From the NCBI RefSeq assembly GCF_004025325.1, contig NZ_RSFE01000004.1:186001-250000 (forward strand): a DNA stretch of 64,000 nucleotides, written 5' to 3'. The stretch comes from Pseudidiomarina gelatinasegens. GTDB lineage: Bacteria; Pseudomonadota; Gammaproteobacteria; Enterobacterales; Alteromonadaceae. A program made the translations under genes and the position numbers. Below, piece by piece: positions 1 through 9,732 of the stretch (positions are counted from its first letter, which is position 1; each line of letters starts with the position of its first letter). Under the pieces are notes generated by a model that saw only the letters and a program-made list of their open reading frames with translations, searched no databases and was not told the DNA's origin.

Positions 1-2
1 TT

Positions 3-1100
3 GCTTCACGCATCCTTGCGCTGCTTGACCCGGGTGACACCTTGGCACGGGTTAACGCCGACGAGTTTGTATTGCTGGTACCTGAGGTGGACGATGCCGA
101 TGAAGGGCATCGAATTGCGCAGCGGCTTCAGTCTGTATTCGCACAGCCATTTCAACTCGGCGAATACTCCATTACAGTTACCGCAAGTATTGGTATTGCG
201 GCCTATGAGCCACAGCACAAAGTCAACGTGTTACCGGCGGCAGAGTCGCTGATTCAGCACGCGGACATGGCCATGTATCAGGCTAAGTTAGCCGGTCGTA
301 ATACGGTGCATTGGTTCTCCCAACAGATATCTTCGCAACTCAGCGAGAAATTGTTACTGCGCCAGCAACTGCATGATGCGTTAACCCAAGAGCAGCTCGA
401 ACTTTACTATCAACCGATTCTTTGTTCCGACAAGCAGTCGGTGTGCGCGCTTGAGTGTTTGTTGCGCTGGCACCACCCTGAACGCGGTATGGTTTCGCCA
501 GCTGAGTTCATTCCACTTGCGGAGGAGTCAGGACAGATTGTGCCTATCGGCAATTGGGTTCTTGAGCAAGCCTGTCGTGACATCATGACGATAAACAAAG
601 GCCGCGAAATACCGCTCTCGGTTGCAGTTAACATTTCCGCCGTGCAGTTTACTCAAATAACATTCCTGCAAACTGTGCGCGACATTATGGCGCGCACGGG
701 AATAGATCCCGAATGCCTTGAGTTAGAAATCACTGAAAGCGTATTAATGGCCGACGAAGATCGCGCTATTGATACCATTCATACGCTCGATAGTATGGGA
801 GTGCGCGTGTCGCTAGATGACTTTGGAACAGGGTATTCCAGCCTTGCATACTTGCGTTTTCTACCGGTACATAAAATTAAAATCGACAGAAGTTTTGTAC
901 GCGAAATTGCCCACAATAAACGCGACAATGCGATTCTGTCGGGCATCGTGTCGATGGCGCATAAGTTGAATTTAATTGTGGTTGCCGAGGGTGTTGAAGA
1001 CGAAGTACAAGCGCAGCTGCTGCGCGAGTCAAACTGTGATTTGCTGCAAGGGTTCTTGTATGCAAAGCCCCAGCCGCTCGCGCGGCTGGTTCTTAAGTAA
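3..1100 (+). CDS. GGDEF-EAL protein, 3' part (cyclic-di-GMP phosphodiesterase likely)
   Basis: The reading frame is open to the left window edge, so the start is missing. The first ~90 residues are the end of a GGDEF domain whose signature reads NADEF instead of GGDEF; loss of both glycines suggests no diguanylate cyclase activity. An EAL domain follows. Its signature reads ECL within LECLLRW and keeps the metal-binding Glu. Further EAL hallmarks are present: VNISAVQF, LEITESVLM, DDFGTGYSSL, KIKID and AEGVED. These residues are expected for hydrolysis of c-di-GMP. Sensory or membrane domains would lie upstream and cannot be seen. It is convergent with pckA, 13 nt away. Hydrolase activity is inferred from family knowledge. 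Confidence 0.93.
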   Translation, partial: ASRILALLDPGDTLARVNADEFVLLVPEVDDADEGHRIAQRLQSVFAQPFQLGEYSITVTASIGIAAYEPQHKVNVLPAAESLIQHADMAMYQAKLAGRNTVHWFSQQISSQLSEKLLLRQQLHDALTQEQLELYYQPILCSDKQSVCALECLLRWHHPERGMVSPAEFIPLAEESGQIVPIGNWVLEQACRDIMTINKGREIPLSVAVNISAVQFTQITFLQTVRDIMARTGIDPECLELEITESVLMADEDRAIDTIHTLDSMGVRVSLDDFGTGYSSLAYLRFLPVHKIKIDRSFVREIAHNKRDNAILSGIVSMAHKLNLIVVAEGVEDEVQAQLLRESNCDLLQGFLYAKPQPLARLVLK

Positions 1101-1113
1101 CGTTTAGCGTTGG

Positions 1114-2715
1114 TTACAACTGAGGGCCAGCAGCAACCAAAGACTTGCCTTCTTCGTTATCGGTGAACTTTTCGAAGTTCGCGACGAAGCGATTAGCAAG
1201 ATCTTGTGCTTTCACATCCCAATCACCCGCGTCTGCATAGGTGTTGCGTGGGTCCAAAATATGTTGCTCTTGAACGCCTGCAAGTGCCGTTGGCATGGCG
1301 AGATTAAAGTATGGCAACTGGACAAACTCAGCGTCTTCAATGCTACCGTCCAGAATAGAGTCAATAATGGCTCGGGTTGCCTGAATAGAAATACGCTTGC
1401 CCGTACCGTTCCAGCCAGTGTTCACCAAATAAGCTTCCGCGCCGGCTGCTTCCATACGCTTGACCAAAACTTCAGCGTACTGGGTTGGGTGCAAGGTCAG
1501 AAATGCCGCACCAAAACAGCTCGAGAAGGTTGGCGTTGGCTCAGTGATACCACGTTCTGTGCCGGCAAGTTTTGCCGTGAAGCCTGACAGGAAGTAGTAC
1601 TCAGTTTGCTCTTTCGTCAACTTGGAAACTGGCGGTAAAACACCAAAAGCGTCGGCTGTTAAAAAGATAACCTTTTGCGCGTGACCCGCTTTAGAAACCG
1701 GCTTCACAATATTGTCGATATGATAAATCGGGTACGAAACACGGGTGTTTTCAGTTTTTGATCCATCATCGAAATCTACGCTGCCATCTGCACGTACGGT
1801 GACGTTTTCAAGCAACGCATCGCGACGAATCGCATTGTAAATATCAGGCTCTGCTTCAGCGGATAAATTAATTGTTTTCGCGTAGCAACCGCCTTCGAAG
1901 TTGAATACGCCGTCGTCATCCCAACCGTGCTCGTCATCACCAATGAGTTGGCGCTTTGGATCGGTTGAAAGCGTGGTTTTACCCGTACCTGACAAACCAA
2001 AGAAAATTGCCACATCACCGTCTTTACCAACGTTTGCAGAACAATGCATGGATGCAATGCCTTGCAATGGCAGGTAGTAGTTCATGATGGAGAACATGCC
2101 CTTCTTCATTTCGCCGCCGTACCAGGTACCACCAATTAACTGGATGCGTTCAGTTAAGTTGAAAGCGACAAAGTTTTCAGAATTCAGACCGTGCTCTTGC
2201 CATTTATGGTTGATGCATTTTGCACCATTCATAACCACAAAATCTGGTGTAAAGTTTTCCAGCTCTTCTGCAGAAGGACGGATAAACATGTTTTTCACGA
2301 AGTGGGCTTGCCATGCAACTTCGGTAATGAACCGAACGGCCAAGCGTGTGTCTTCGTTTGCACCGCAGTATGTATCCACAACAAACAAACGTTTGCCTGA
2401 TAACTGGTCGGTAACAGTTTCTTTTAAATCAGCCCAGATTTCCGGGGTAATCGCTTTGTTATCATTTTTACCCTGATCAGCCCACCACAGCGTGTCTTTT
2501 GTGGTGTCGTCACGCACAATGTATTTGTCCTTTGGCGAGCGACCGGTAAATATACCTGTATCCACTGCAACAGCACCTTGGTCAGTCACAACGCCTTTTT
2601 CATAGCCTTGCAAATCAGTGCGTGTTTCTTCTTCAAACAATTGTTCGTAAGAAGGATTATGGACAACTTCAGTGACGTCTGTGATGCCGTAATGGCCTAG
2701 ATCCAGATCAGTCAT
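1114..2715 (-). CDS. pckA: Phosphoenolpyruvate carboxykinase (ATP)
   Basis: Converts oxaloacetate and ATP to phosphoenolpyruvate, CO2 and ADP, the entry step of gluconeogenesis from TCA intermediates; cytosolic. At 533 aa it has the usual length of the ATP-dependent family. The P-loop kinase-1a motif [11 protein letters not shown] and the kinase-2 metal-binding stretch LIGDDEHGW are present, together with the substrate motif RSPKDKYIV near residue 60. The ATG at 2715 follows a GGAG ribosome site. It is divergent from the transporter at 2866 with 150 nt between them. A gluconeogenic enzyme fits an organism living on amino acids. Confidence 0.98.
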   Translation of the reverse strand: MTDLDLGHYGITDVTEVVHNPSYEQLFEEETRTDLQGYEKGVVTDQGAVAVDTGIFTGRSPKDKYIVRDDTTKDTLWWADQGKNDNKAITPEIWADLKETVTDQLSGKRLFVVDTYCGANEDTRLAVRFITEVAWQAHFVKNMFIRPSAEELENFTPDFVVMNGAKCINHKWQEHGLNSENFVAFNLTERIQLIGGTWYGGEMKKGMFSIMNYYLPLQGIASMHCSANVGKDGDVAIFFGLSGTGKTTLSTDPKRQLIGDDEHGWDDDGVFNFEGGCYAKTINLSAEAEPDIYNAIRRDALLENVTVRADGSVDFDDGSKTENTRVSYPIYHIDNIVKPVSKAGHAQKVIFLTADAFGVLPPVSKLTKEQTEYYFLSGFTAKLAGTERGITEPTPTFSSCFGAAFLTLHPTQYAEVLVKRMEAAGAEAYLVNTGWNGTGKRISIQATRAIIDSILDGSIEDAEFVQLPYFNLAMPTALAGVQEQHILDPRNTYADAGDWDVKAQDLANRFVANFEKFTDNEEGKSLVAAGPQL

Positions 2716-2865
2716 GTAACGGACTCCTGCGGGTCTGGTTTGAGCATAAAATTTGAAAAGTAAACTTGGGGCGCGATTCTAACTTGAAATCGTCAAAAAT
2801 AATAGTCTTACGTACCCGTTAGAGGCTAGAATGGCGGCTTTTACCGCAAAAATAATGGCTTAATT

Positions 2866-4191
2866 ATGCGCGATAGTTTTCATACACGACTCGGTTTTAT
2901 CCTCGCTGCGGCGGGTTCTGCAATTGGGCTAGGCAATATTTGGGGGTTCCCAACTCAAGTTGCAAACCACGGCGGCGCAGCGTTTTTGCTCGTGTATTTG
3001 GTGGTGATTGTGGTACTGGCTGTTCCCGCTCTTTACACCGAGTTAAGTATCGGCCATGCCGCACAGGCAAACCCAGTTAAAGCCCTCACCATGCTGAGTC
3101 AAACCAGTCGGCCCATCACTGCCGCAAGCGGAAAAACCATTGGTTACCTCAATGTTATTGGCGCGGTGTTGATGCTTAGCTTTTATCACTTAGTTGCCGC
3201 TTGGATGGTGGCTGAAGGCTTAACCTCACTGCTCACCGCGCTTAACTTAACAGCACTAACACACTGGACAGATACGCCATCAATCCTGCGCGACATAATC
3301 CTATTGTTGGTATTTGTCGCCTTTACCTTCGGAATTGTGATTAATGGCGTACAAAATGGTATCGAACGTTGGGCGCGCCGACTAATGCCGCTGCTGGTTG
3401 TTTTGTTACTTGGGCTAATTGCCTTTATTGGCACCTTGCCGGGTGCAAGCGATGGCTTTCGCGCTTACCTGGTGCCAGATTTTAGCAGCATGTGGAGCGC
3501 TGATCTGATTGTTTCAGCCATGGGGCAAGCATTTTTCTCGCTCTCTATCGGCTTGGGCGGCATGATGATTTATGGCAGCTATTTAAGCAAAGGTACGCGC
3601 TTAGGCCGACTGACGTGGAGTGTTGCGGCGCTTGATACCTTGGTCGCTTTTCTTGCCGGTCTACTTATCATTCCCGCACTTTATGTCGCGATGGCGCAAG
3701 GTCTGTCAGTTACCGAAGGTGAACAACTGATTGGCGAGGGCCGCCTGATTTTCCAAGTACTACCTGACTTGTTCGAACAGCTCGGTGCGGCTGGCGCCTG
3801 GCTTGGGTTTGGTTTCTTTGCTCTGCTCAGTATCGCAGCATTAACATCAACCATTGCCACAGCCGAAGTGCCTATTGCCTATGCCATTGAAACGCACCAG
3901 ATATCGCGCCGCAAGGCAGCAGGCATCATTGCAGGCTGTATCAGTTTGATTGGTTGTGCATTAGTTATTTGGTTTGAGCCGCTGTTTAATTGGGTTGTTA
4001 CGTACGTCACTCAATTTCAGCTGCCGCTATCCGGGTTGTTCTACTTTATTGTGCTGGGTTGGTTTTGGCAGCGCAGTAATCGTGTGCGTGAACTGGCAGG
4101 CACGCAGTGGCGCTATCGCCTATTATTTTGGCACTTACGCTTGGTGTGCCCGCTGCTGTTAGCTTGGGTATTCGTTGACGTCGCGCTATGA
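2866..4191 (+). CDS. Sodium-dependent transporter, NSS/SNF family
   Basis: Inner-membrane symporter of the neurotransmitter:sodium symporter family (LeuT fold), which usually moves amino acids with Na+. The N-terminal hallmark is clear: GSAIGLGNIWGFP followed by NHGGAAFLLVYL, the TM1 sodium/substrate-binding region. About 11 hydrophobic segments span the 441 residues, in line with compact bacterial members. Substrate cannot be read from the sequence. It is divergent from pckA and ends 8 nt from convergent coaD. It may import amino acids that feed gluconeogenesis, but that link is inference from position only. Confidence 0.92.
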   Translation: MRDSFHTRLGFILAAAGSAIGLGNIWGFPTQVANHGGAAFLLVYLVVIVVLAVPALYTELSIGHAAQANPVKALTMLSQTSRPITAASGKTIGYLNVIGAVLMLSFYHLVAAWMVAEGLTSLLTALNLTALTHWTDTPSILRDIILLLVFVAFTFGIVINGVQNGIERWARRLMPLLVVLLLGLIAFIGTLPGASDGFRAYLVPDFSSMWSADLIVSAMGQAFFSLSIGLGGMMIYGSYLSKGTRLGRLTWSVAALDTLVAFLAGLLIIPALYVAMAQGLSVTEGEQLIGEGRLIFQVLPDLFEQLGAAGAWLGFGFFALLSIAALTSTIATAEVPIAYAIETHQISRRKAAGIIAGCISLIGCALVIWFEPLFNWVVTYVTQFQLPLSGLFYFIVLGWFWQRSNRVRELAGTQWRYRLLFWHLRLVCPLLLAWVFVDVAL

Positions 4192-4199
4192 GTTTCAGC

Positions 4200-4783
<584 letters not shown>

Positions 4784-4815
4784 CTACCCGCAGGGTCCGA
4801 AGCACGGAGAATTAC

Positions 4816-6009
4816 ATGAAGCAAGATTTTTATCAACAACTTGAAACGCAGCTAGACGAGCTTAAACACGAAGGTTTGTACAAAAATGAGCGGATCATTT
4901 TAGGCGACCAAGATGCCGAAATTGAAGTCGGTGACGGTGAGTCAGTACTTAACTTCTGTGCCAACAACTACCTCGGTTTGGCGAACAGTCCTGAACTTAT
5001 CAAGGCAGCGAAGCAAGGGCTTGATGAGCATGGCTTCGGCACTGCATCGGTGCGCTTTATCTGTGGTACACAAAACATTCATAAAACGCTTGAAGCAAAA
5101 TTGAGCGCGTTTTTAGGCACCGAAGATACTATTTTATATTCATCATGTTTTGACGCGAACGGCGGCCTTTTTGAAACATTAATGGGTCCGGAAGACGCGA
5201 TTATCAGCGATGAGCTGAACCATGCGTCAATTATTGACGGCATTCGCTTAAGTAAAGCCAAGCGTTATCGCTACAAAAACAACGATATGGCTGACCTTGA
5301 AGCGCAACTCAAACAAGCCAAGCTTGACGGTGCGCGCAATATCCTGATTGCCACTGACGGCGTTTTCTCAATGGATGGCGTTATCGCAAACCTGAATGGC
5401 GTATGCGACTTAGCTGACGAATACGGTGCGTTAGTCATGATGGATGATTGTCATGCCACCGGATTTTTAGGCGAAAACGGGAAAGGTACCCACGAATACT
5501 GCAACGTACTGGGCCGCGTAGATATTATTACCGGCACATTAGGTAAAGCGTTAGGCGGCGCATCAGGCGGCTATACTTCAGGTAAAAAGCCGGTGATTGA
5601 CTGGTTACGCCAGCGTTCACGTCCTTATTTATTCTCAAATTCTGTGGCGCCAGCAATCGTTCAGGCTTCTATTCGCGTATTAGAAATGCTGGAAAACGGC
5701 CACGAGTTACGCAAAAAGTTGTGGGACAACGCCAACCATTTCCGCACTGAAATGACCAAGGCTGGCTTTACCCTGAGTGGCGCGGATCATGCCATTATCC
5801 CGGTGATGATTGGTGATGCACGCTTGGCATCAGAAATGGCTGAGCGGATGCTCAAAGAAGGCATTTATGTGGTCGGCTTTTCATTCCCTGTGGTACCACG
5901 CGGCAAAGCGCGGATACGCACACAAATGTCAGCTGCGCACACACGCGAACAACTCGACCGGGCAATTGATGCGTTTACTCGCATTGGTAAAGACCTTGGA
6001 ATTATTTAA
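4816..6009 (+). CDS. kbl: 2-amino-3-ketobutyrate CoA ligase (glycine C-acetyltransferase)
   Basis: PLP enzyme that splits 2-amino-3-ketobutyrate with CoA into glycine and acetyl-CoA, completing threonine degradation begun by Tdh. It belongs to the alpha-oxoamine synthase family and has the usual length of 397 aa. The PLP-lysine motif [14 protein letters not shown] and the aspartate/histidine context [10 protein letters not shown] are visible. The start follows CGGAGAA. It is the first gene of a + strand run, 24 nt before tdh, as in other gammaproteobacteria where the two are co-transcribed. Confidence 0.98.
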   Translation: MKQDFYQQLETQLDELKHEGLYKNERIILGDQDAEIEVGDGESVLNFCANNYLGLANSPELIKAAKQGLDEHGFGTASVRFICGTQNIHKTLEAKLSAFLGTEDTILYSSCFDANGGLFETLMGPEDAIISDELNHASIIDGIRLSKAKRYRYKNNDMADLEAQLKQAKLDGARNILIATDGVFSMDGVIANLNGVCDLADEYGALVMMDDCHATGFLGENGKGTHEYCNVLGRVDIITGTLGKALGGASGGYTSGKKPVIDWLRQRSRPYLFSNSVAPAIVQASIRVLEMLENGHELRKKLWDNANHFRTEMTKAGFTLSGADHAIIPVMIGDARLASEMAERMLKEGIYVVGFSFPVVPRGKARIRTQMSAAHTREQLDRAIDAFTRIGKDLGII

Positions 6010-6033
6010 CGTCGTCTCTGAAGGTAACGAATC

Positions 6034-7059
6034 ATGAAAGCACTCGCGAAATTACATGCAGAACCTGGTATTTGGATGACCGACGTTGAGAAACCTGAAT
6101 ACGGTTACAACGACTTGCTCATCCGCATTAAGAAGACTGCGATTTGCGGCACCGATGTACACATCTACAAGTGGGACGAGTGGTCACAAAAAACCATTCC
6201 TGTACCCATGGTTGTTGGTCATGAATATGTGGGTGTTGTTGAAGCGATGGGCGAAGGCGTTCGCGGCTTTGAACAGGGTGATCGTGTTTCAGGTGAAGGC
6301 CACATTACCTGTGGCCATTGTCGTAACTGCCGCGCCGGCCGTCGACACTTGTGTCGTAACACGGTTGGGGTTGGCGTCAACCGCCCAGGTGCTTTTGCCG
6401 AGTATTTGGTGATTCCTGCTGACAACGCATTCAAATTGCCAGACGACATCAGTGATGATTTAGCGGCTATTTTTGACCCGTTCGGTAATGCCGTGCACAC
6501 CGCGTTAGCCTTTGATTTAGTGGGCGAAGACGTACTGATCACCGGTGCTGGCCCTATCGGTATAATGGCCGCAGCGGTGGCCCGTCATGTTGGCGCGCGC
6601 CATGTGGTGATCACTGATGTGAACCAATACCGCTTAGATTTAGCCAAGAAAATGGGCGCAACACGCGCTGTTGACGTCAGTAAAGAAAACTTAAAAGACG
6701 TGATGAATGAGCTTGGTATGAAAGAAGGCTTCGATGTGGGCCTCGAAATGTCTGGCGTGCCGTCAGCTTTTGCACAAATGCTAGAGACCATGAATCACGG
6801 TGGCAAAATCGCTATGTTGGGTATTCCCCCACAAAGTGTCGCAATTGACTGGAACCAAGTTATCTTTAAAGGGCTAGTGATTAAAGGCATATACGGTCGG
6901 GAAATGTTTGAAACCTGGTACAAAATGGCAAGCTTGTTGCAATCAGGGCTCGATTTAACCCCAATTTTGACGCACAGTATGCCTGTAGATGATTTTCAGA
7001 AAGGCTTTGATATTATGACTTCAGGCCAATCCGGCAAAGTGGTGTTGGACTGGAGCTAA
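6034..7059 (+). CDS. tdh: L-threonine 3-dehydrogenase
   Basis: Zn-dependent, NAD-dependent oxidation of L-threonine to 2-amino-3-ketobutyrate, the substrate of Kbl. It is a medium-chain dehydrogenase of 341 aa. Catalytic zinc motif [13 protein letters not shown] and the GHE of VVGHEYVG are present. The structural zinc lobe is [15 protein letters not shown]. The nucleotide-binding motif is GAGPIG. Together with Kbl it turns threonine into glycine and acetyl-CoA. Confidence 0.98.
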   Translation: MKALAKLHAEPGIWMTDVEKPEYGYNDLLIRIKKTAICGTDVHIYKWDEWSQKTIPVPMVVGHEYVGVVEAMGEGVRGFEQGDRVSGEGHITCGHCRNCRAGRRHLCRNTVGVGVNRPGAFAEYLVIPADNAFKLPDDISDDLAAIFDPFGNAVHTALAFDLVGEDVLITGAGPIGIMAAAVARHVGARHVVITDVNQYRLDLAKKMGATRAVDVSKENLKDVMNELGMKEGFDVGLEMSGVPSAFAQMLETMNHGGKIAMLGIPPQSVAIDWNQVIFKGLVIKGIYGREMFETWYKMASLLQSGLDLTPILTHSMPVDDFQKGFDIMTSGQSGKVVLDWS

Positions 7060-7087
7060 TACAGCTCGACAAGTAAGGACACAAAGA

Positions 7088-7411
7088 ATGGCTGATTTTA
7101 AACGCATTAATCCAACGACCGCGCACAGCGTGTGGCAACAAGGCAACGCGCGTTTTGTCGACATTCGTGACCAGCGTTCATTCGAAGCGGGCCATATTCC
7201 TGGCTCGCTGCGCTTAACCGATGCGAACGTGCAAGAGTTTCTGGCTGACCTTGACGACAACGTTGAAGTGGTGGTTGTTTGTTACCATGGCAACAGCAGT
7301 CAGGGAGCGGCGCAGTACCTTGCCCATCAAGGGGTAGAGCCGGTAAGCAGTTTAGATGGCGGAATGACAGCCTGGGCGCAGTCGTTTCCCGATGCGGTGG
7401 AGCGCGGCTAA
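7088..7411 (+). CDS. glpE: Thiosulfate sulfurtransferase GlpE (rhodanese)
   Basis: Single-domain rhodanese of 107 aa that transfers sulfane sulfur to cyanide or thiol acceptors. The active-site loop is VCYHGNSSQGAAQYL, with the Cys followed by HGNSS as in E. coli GlpE. The start ATG has AAGGA upstream. The stop codon is directly followed by the ATG of glpG with no gap, so the two are very likely co-transcribed and coupled. The glpR regulator that follows glpEG in E. coli is absent here. Confidence 0.95.
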   Translation: MADFKRINPTTAHSVWQQGNARFVDIRDQRSFEAGHIPGSLRLTDANVQEFLADLDDNVEVVVVCYHGNSSQGAAQYLAHQGVEPVSSLDGGMTAWAQSFPDAVERG

Positions 7412-8251
7412 ATGCAAAAACTACTGACCACCCGCGATGCGGATATGATGGCAAACCTTTATCGCTACTTACAGCAAAACGGGGTTCCAGTCACGGTCAG
7501 TGAACATGGTAATCAGTTGGAGTTGTGGCTGACAGTTTCAAGCTACCATGCCCATGCAAAAGCGCTTATTCAAACCTTCAAAGAAAACCCACAACTGGCT
7601 GAGTTAACGGTACAAGAGAACGCACAACACGAAGCCGATACTGTGGCGCCGCCCGTCAGTTTTTTCAGCACGCTACTGCAACAAGCAGGTTGGTTCACGG
7701 CCAGTTATGCGGCTGCAGTAGTCCTCGTGTTTATTGGCTTAATGACGCCACTGGCTGAGTCAATTCTGAGTATTCTACTGTTTAATCCGAATAATTTCGA
7801 AGCCCTACCATGGACACAGCCGTGGCGATTTATCACACCTGCCCTGCTGCATTTTAGCGTTTTACATATCGTGTTTAACGTTTTTTGGTGGTGGTATCTA
7901 GGCGGGCGGTTTGAACGTTACTATGGCAGCAAATGGCTTATTTTAGCCTTCTTGTTTTGCGCGGTTATGTCAAACACGTCGCAATTTATTGAAAGTGGCC
8001 CCTACTTTGGCGGCTTATCTGGCGTGGTGTACGGTTTGTTCGGTATCGCCACCGTGGTGGGCTGGAATAATCCACGACACCCCTTGTTCTTACCCAAAGG
8101 TTTAATCATTTTTATGCTGGCTTGGTTGGTGCTCGGCTACACTGGCCTACTGTGGGTTAACATTGCTAATACCGCGCATACCGCGGGCTTAATTGCTGGC
8201 TTGTTAGTTGGCGCTGGCATTCGAACTTTAACCAAATACAGTCAATCGTAA
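7412..8251 (+). CDS. glpG: Rhomboid intramembrane serine protease GlpG
   Basis: Cleaves transmembrane substrates within the inner membrane. An N-terminal cytoplasmic domain of about 90 residues precedes six hydrophobic segments. The catalytic Ser lies in GGLSGVVYGLFG and the catalytic His in NTAHTAGLIAGLLVG, so the dyad is intact. The WWWYLGGRFE stretch is the usual L1/TM2 feature. Length of 279 aa is close to E. coli GlpG. It is adjacent to glpE and 6 nt before ubiC. Confidence 0.96.
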   Translation: MQKLLTTRDADMMANLYRYLQQNGVPVTVSEHGNQLELWLTVSSYHAHAKALIQTFKENPQLAELTVQENAQHEADTVAPPVSFFSTLLQQAGWFTASYAAAVVLVFIGLMTPLAESILSILLFNPNNFEALPWTQPWRFITPALLHFSVLHIVFNVFWWWYLGGRFERYYGSKWLILAFLFCAVMSNTSQFIESGPYFGGLSGVVYGLFGIATVVGWNNPRHPLFLPKGLIIFMLAWLVLGYTGLLWVNIANTAHTAGLIAGLLVGAGIRTLTKYSQS

Positions 8252-8257
8252 CGGCTT

Positions 8258-8863
8258 ATGCGTTTTCCTGAGTTAGCGAACTTCGACTTTCCTATTGTGA
8301 GCCAAGGCCAGCAAGCTGATTGGCAGCTGGCCGATGTTGACAGCTTGCCCGACAATTCGATTATTCGACAATGGTTACTTGACCCAGATTCACTCACAGC
8401 AAAGCTCAAACGCCATTGCCAAACATTCAGCGTTGAGGTTCTGGGGCAACACCCGGGGGTTATTCGCCCGGATGAAGCGCGCTGGTTAGGCAACGTTAGC
8501 GAGGCAACCATTCGCGAAGTTATCTTATGTTGTGATGGCCAACCGTGGGTATTTGCGCGTAGTGTATTTCCGCAAAGCGCACTTGACGAACAGGCGTTGA
8601 AGTTGGGGCAATTGGGAAATCAACCGCTGGGGGCACACCTCTTTGCCCAACCTGATTTGACGCGCAGCGACATTGAAGTTTCAGCCTTTACACCGCAGTC
8701 TCGCATTAGTCAGTTGCATCAGTGTTTGAATTATCCACCGCAAACGCTGTGGGGCCGTCGCAGCTGTTTTACTGCTGCGGGTCAGCGCGTACTGGTTGCT
8801 GAAGTGTTTATCGGCGAATCCGTGCCAGCACAACTTACACGCCTAAAGGAACAACACCTATGA
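8258..8863 (+). CDS. ubiC: Chorismate pyruvate-lyase
   Basis: Removes pyruvate from chorismate to give 4-hydroxybenzoate, the ring precursor of ubiquinone. The 201-aa protein is slightly longer than E. coli UbiC. It carries the family-like stretch REVILCCDGQPWVFARSVFP and a C-terminal region GRRSCFTAAGQRVLVAEVF. The function is backed by the 4-nt overlap with ubiA, the next pathway enzyme, which repeats the ubiCA order of E. coli. Confidence 0.93.
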   Translation: MRFPELANFDFPIVSQGQQADWQLADVDSLPDNSIIRQWLLDPDSLTAKLKRHCQTFSVEVLGQHPGVIRPDEARWLGNVSEATIREVILCCDGQPWVFARSVFPQSALDEQALKLGQLGNQPLGAHLFAQPDLTRSDIEVSAFTPQSRISQLHQCLNYPPQTLWGRRSCFTAAGQRVLVAEVFIGESVPAQLTRLKEQHL

Positions 8864-9723
8864 TACGAGCAGGTCAATTTATTAGCGCGTGTTGGCGCTT
8901 GATGCGTGCTGATCGTCCTATCGGCAGCTTACTACTTGGTTGGCCGACATTGGTCGCCTTGTTGATTGCTGGTAACGGCAACCCGCCGCTACGCACGGTG
9001 GTGTTGTTTATGCTCGGGGTTTTTGTGATGCGCTCAGCCGGCTGTGTGATTAACGACTATGCCGATCGCAATATTGACGGGCATGTGGCGCGCACGAAAT
9101 TACGACCATTGGCGACGGGCGAACTGAAGCCTTGGCATGCGCTAGCACTATTTGCCGTGTTGTTGTTGCTGGCATTTATTATTGTGCTGCAGTTTAACCA
9201 AGCAACCATTTTATTAAGCTTCGCGGCGGCGGCTGTTGCCACTTTGTACCCGTTTAGTAAACGCTTTACGCAACTGCCGCAAGTCATACTTGGAATAGCA
9301 TTCAGTTTCGGTATTTTAATGCCCTTTACGGCACTCGACCAAGGCTTACCGCTGGTAGCTTGGATACTGTTTTTCGCGAATATTGCGTGGACTGTGGCAT
9401 ATGATACTGAGTACGCAATGGCTGATCGCGCGGATGATTTGAAAATAGGGGTGAAATCCACCGCCATTTTATTCGCGGGGCACGACACCTTCGCTATTGC
9501 GGTGCTGCAGTTGGTTGCGCTTGCACTATTGGGTTGGCTTGGGTATTTGTTGTTATTTAGCTGGCCCTATTGGGCCGGGCTTGGCGTTATTGCGTTGTTG
9601 TTCTTATGGCAACACTACCTTATCTGGTATCGCGAGCCACAGCGCTGTTTTCAAGCCTTTTTGCACAACAACAACGTGGGCTGGGTACTCACCCTTGCTG
9701 TTGCTGCGCATTATTGGTTTTAA
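8860..9723 (+). CDS. ubiA: 4-hydroxybenzoate octaprenyltransferase
   Basis: Inner-membrane prenyltransferase that attaches the polyprenyl tail to 4-hydroxybenzoate. At 287 aa it has normal length with 8-9 hydrophobic segments. The two Asp-rich motifs are visible: NDYADRNIDGHVARTKLRPL near residue 65 and the second in AYDTEYAMADRADD near 185-200. It overlaps ubiC by the sequence ATGA. It faces plsB tail to tail with only 9 nt between stop codons. Confidence 0.97.
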   Translation: MIRAGQFISACWRLMRADRPIGSLLLGWPTLVALLIAGNGNPPLRTVVLFMLGVFVMRSAGCVINDYADRNIDGHVARTKLRPLATGELKPWHALALFAVLLLLAFIIVLQFNQATILLSFAAAAVATLYPFSKRFTQLPQVILGIAFSFGILMPFTALDQGLPLVAWILFFANIAWTVAYDTEYAMADRADDLKIGVKSTAILFAGHDTFAIAVLQLVALALLGWLGYLLLFSWPYWAGLGVIALLFLWQHYLIWYREPQRCFQAFLHNNNVGWVLTLAVAAHYWF

Positions 9724-9732
9724 TAGCTTGGC

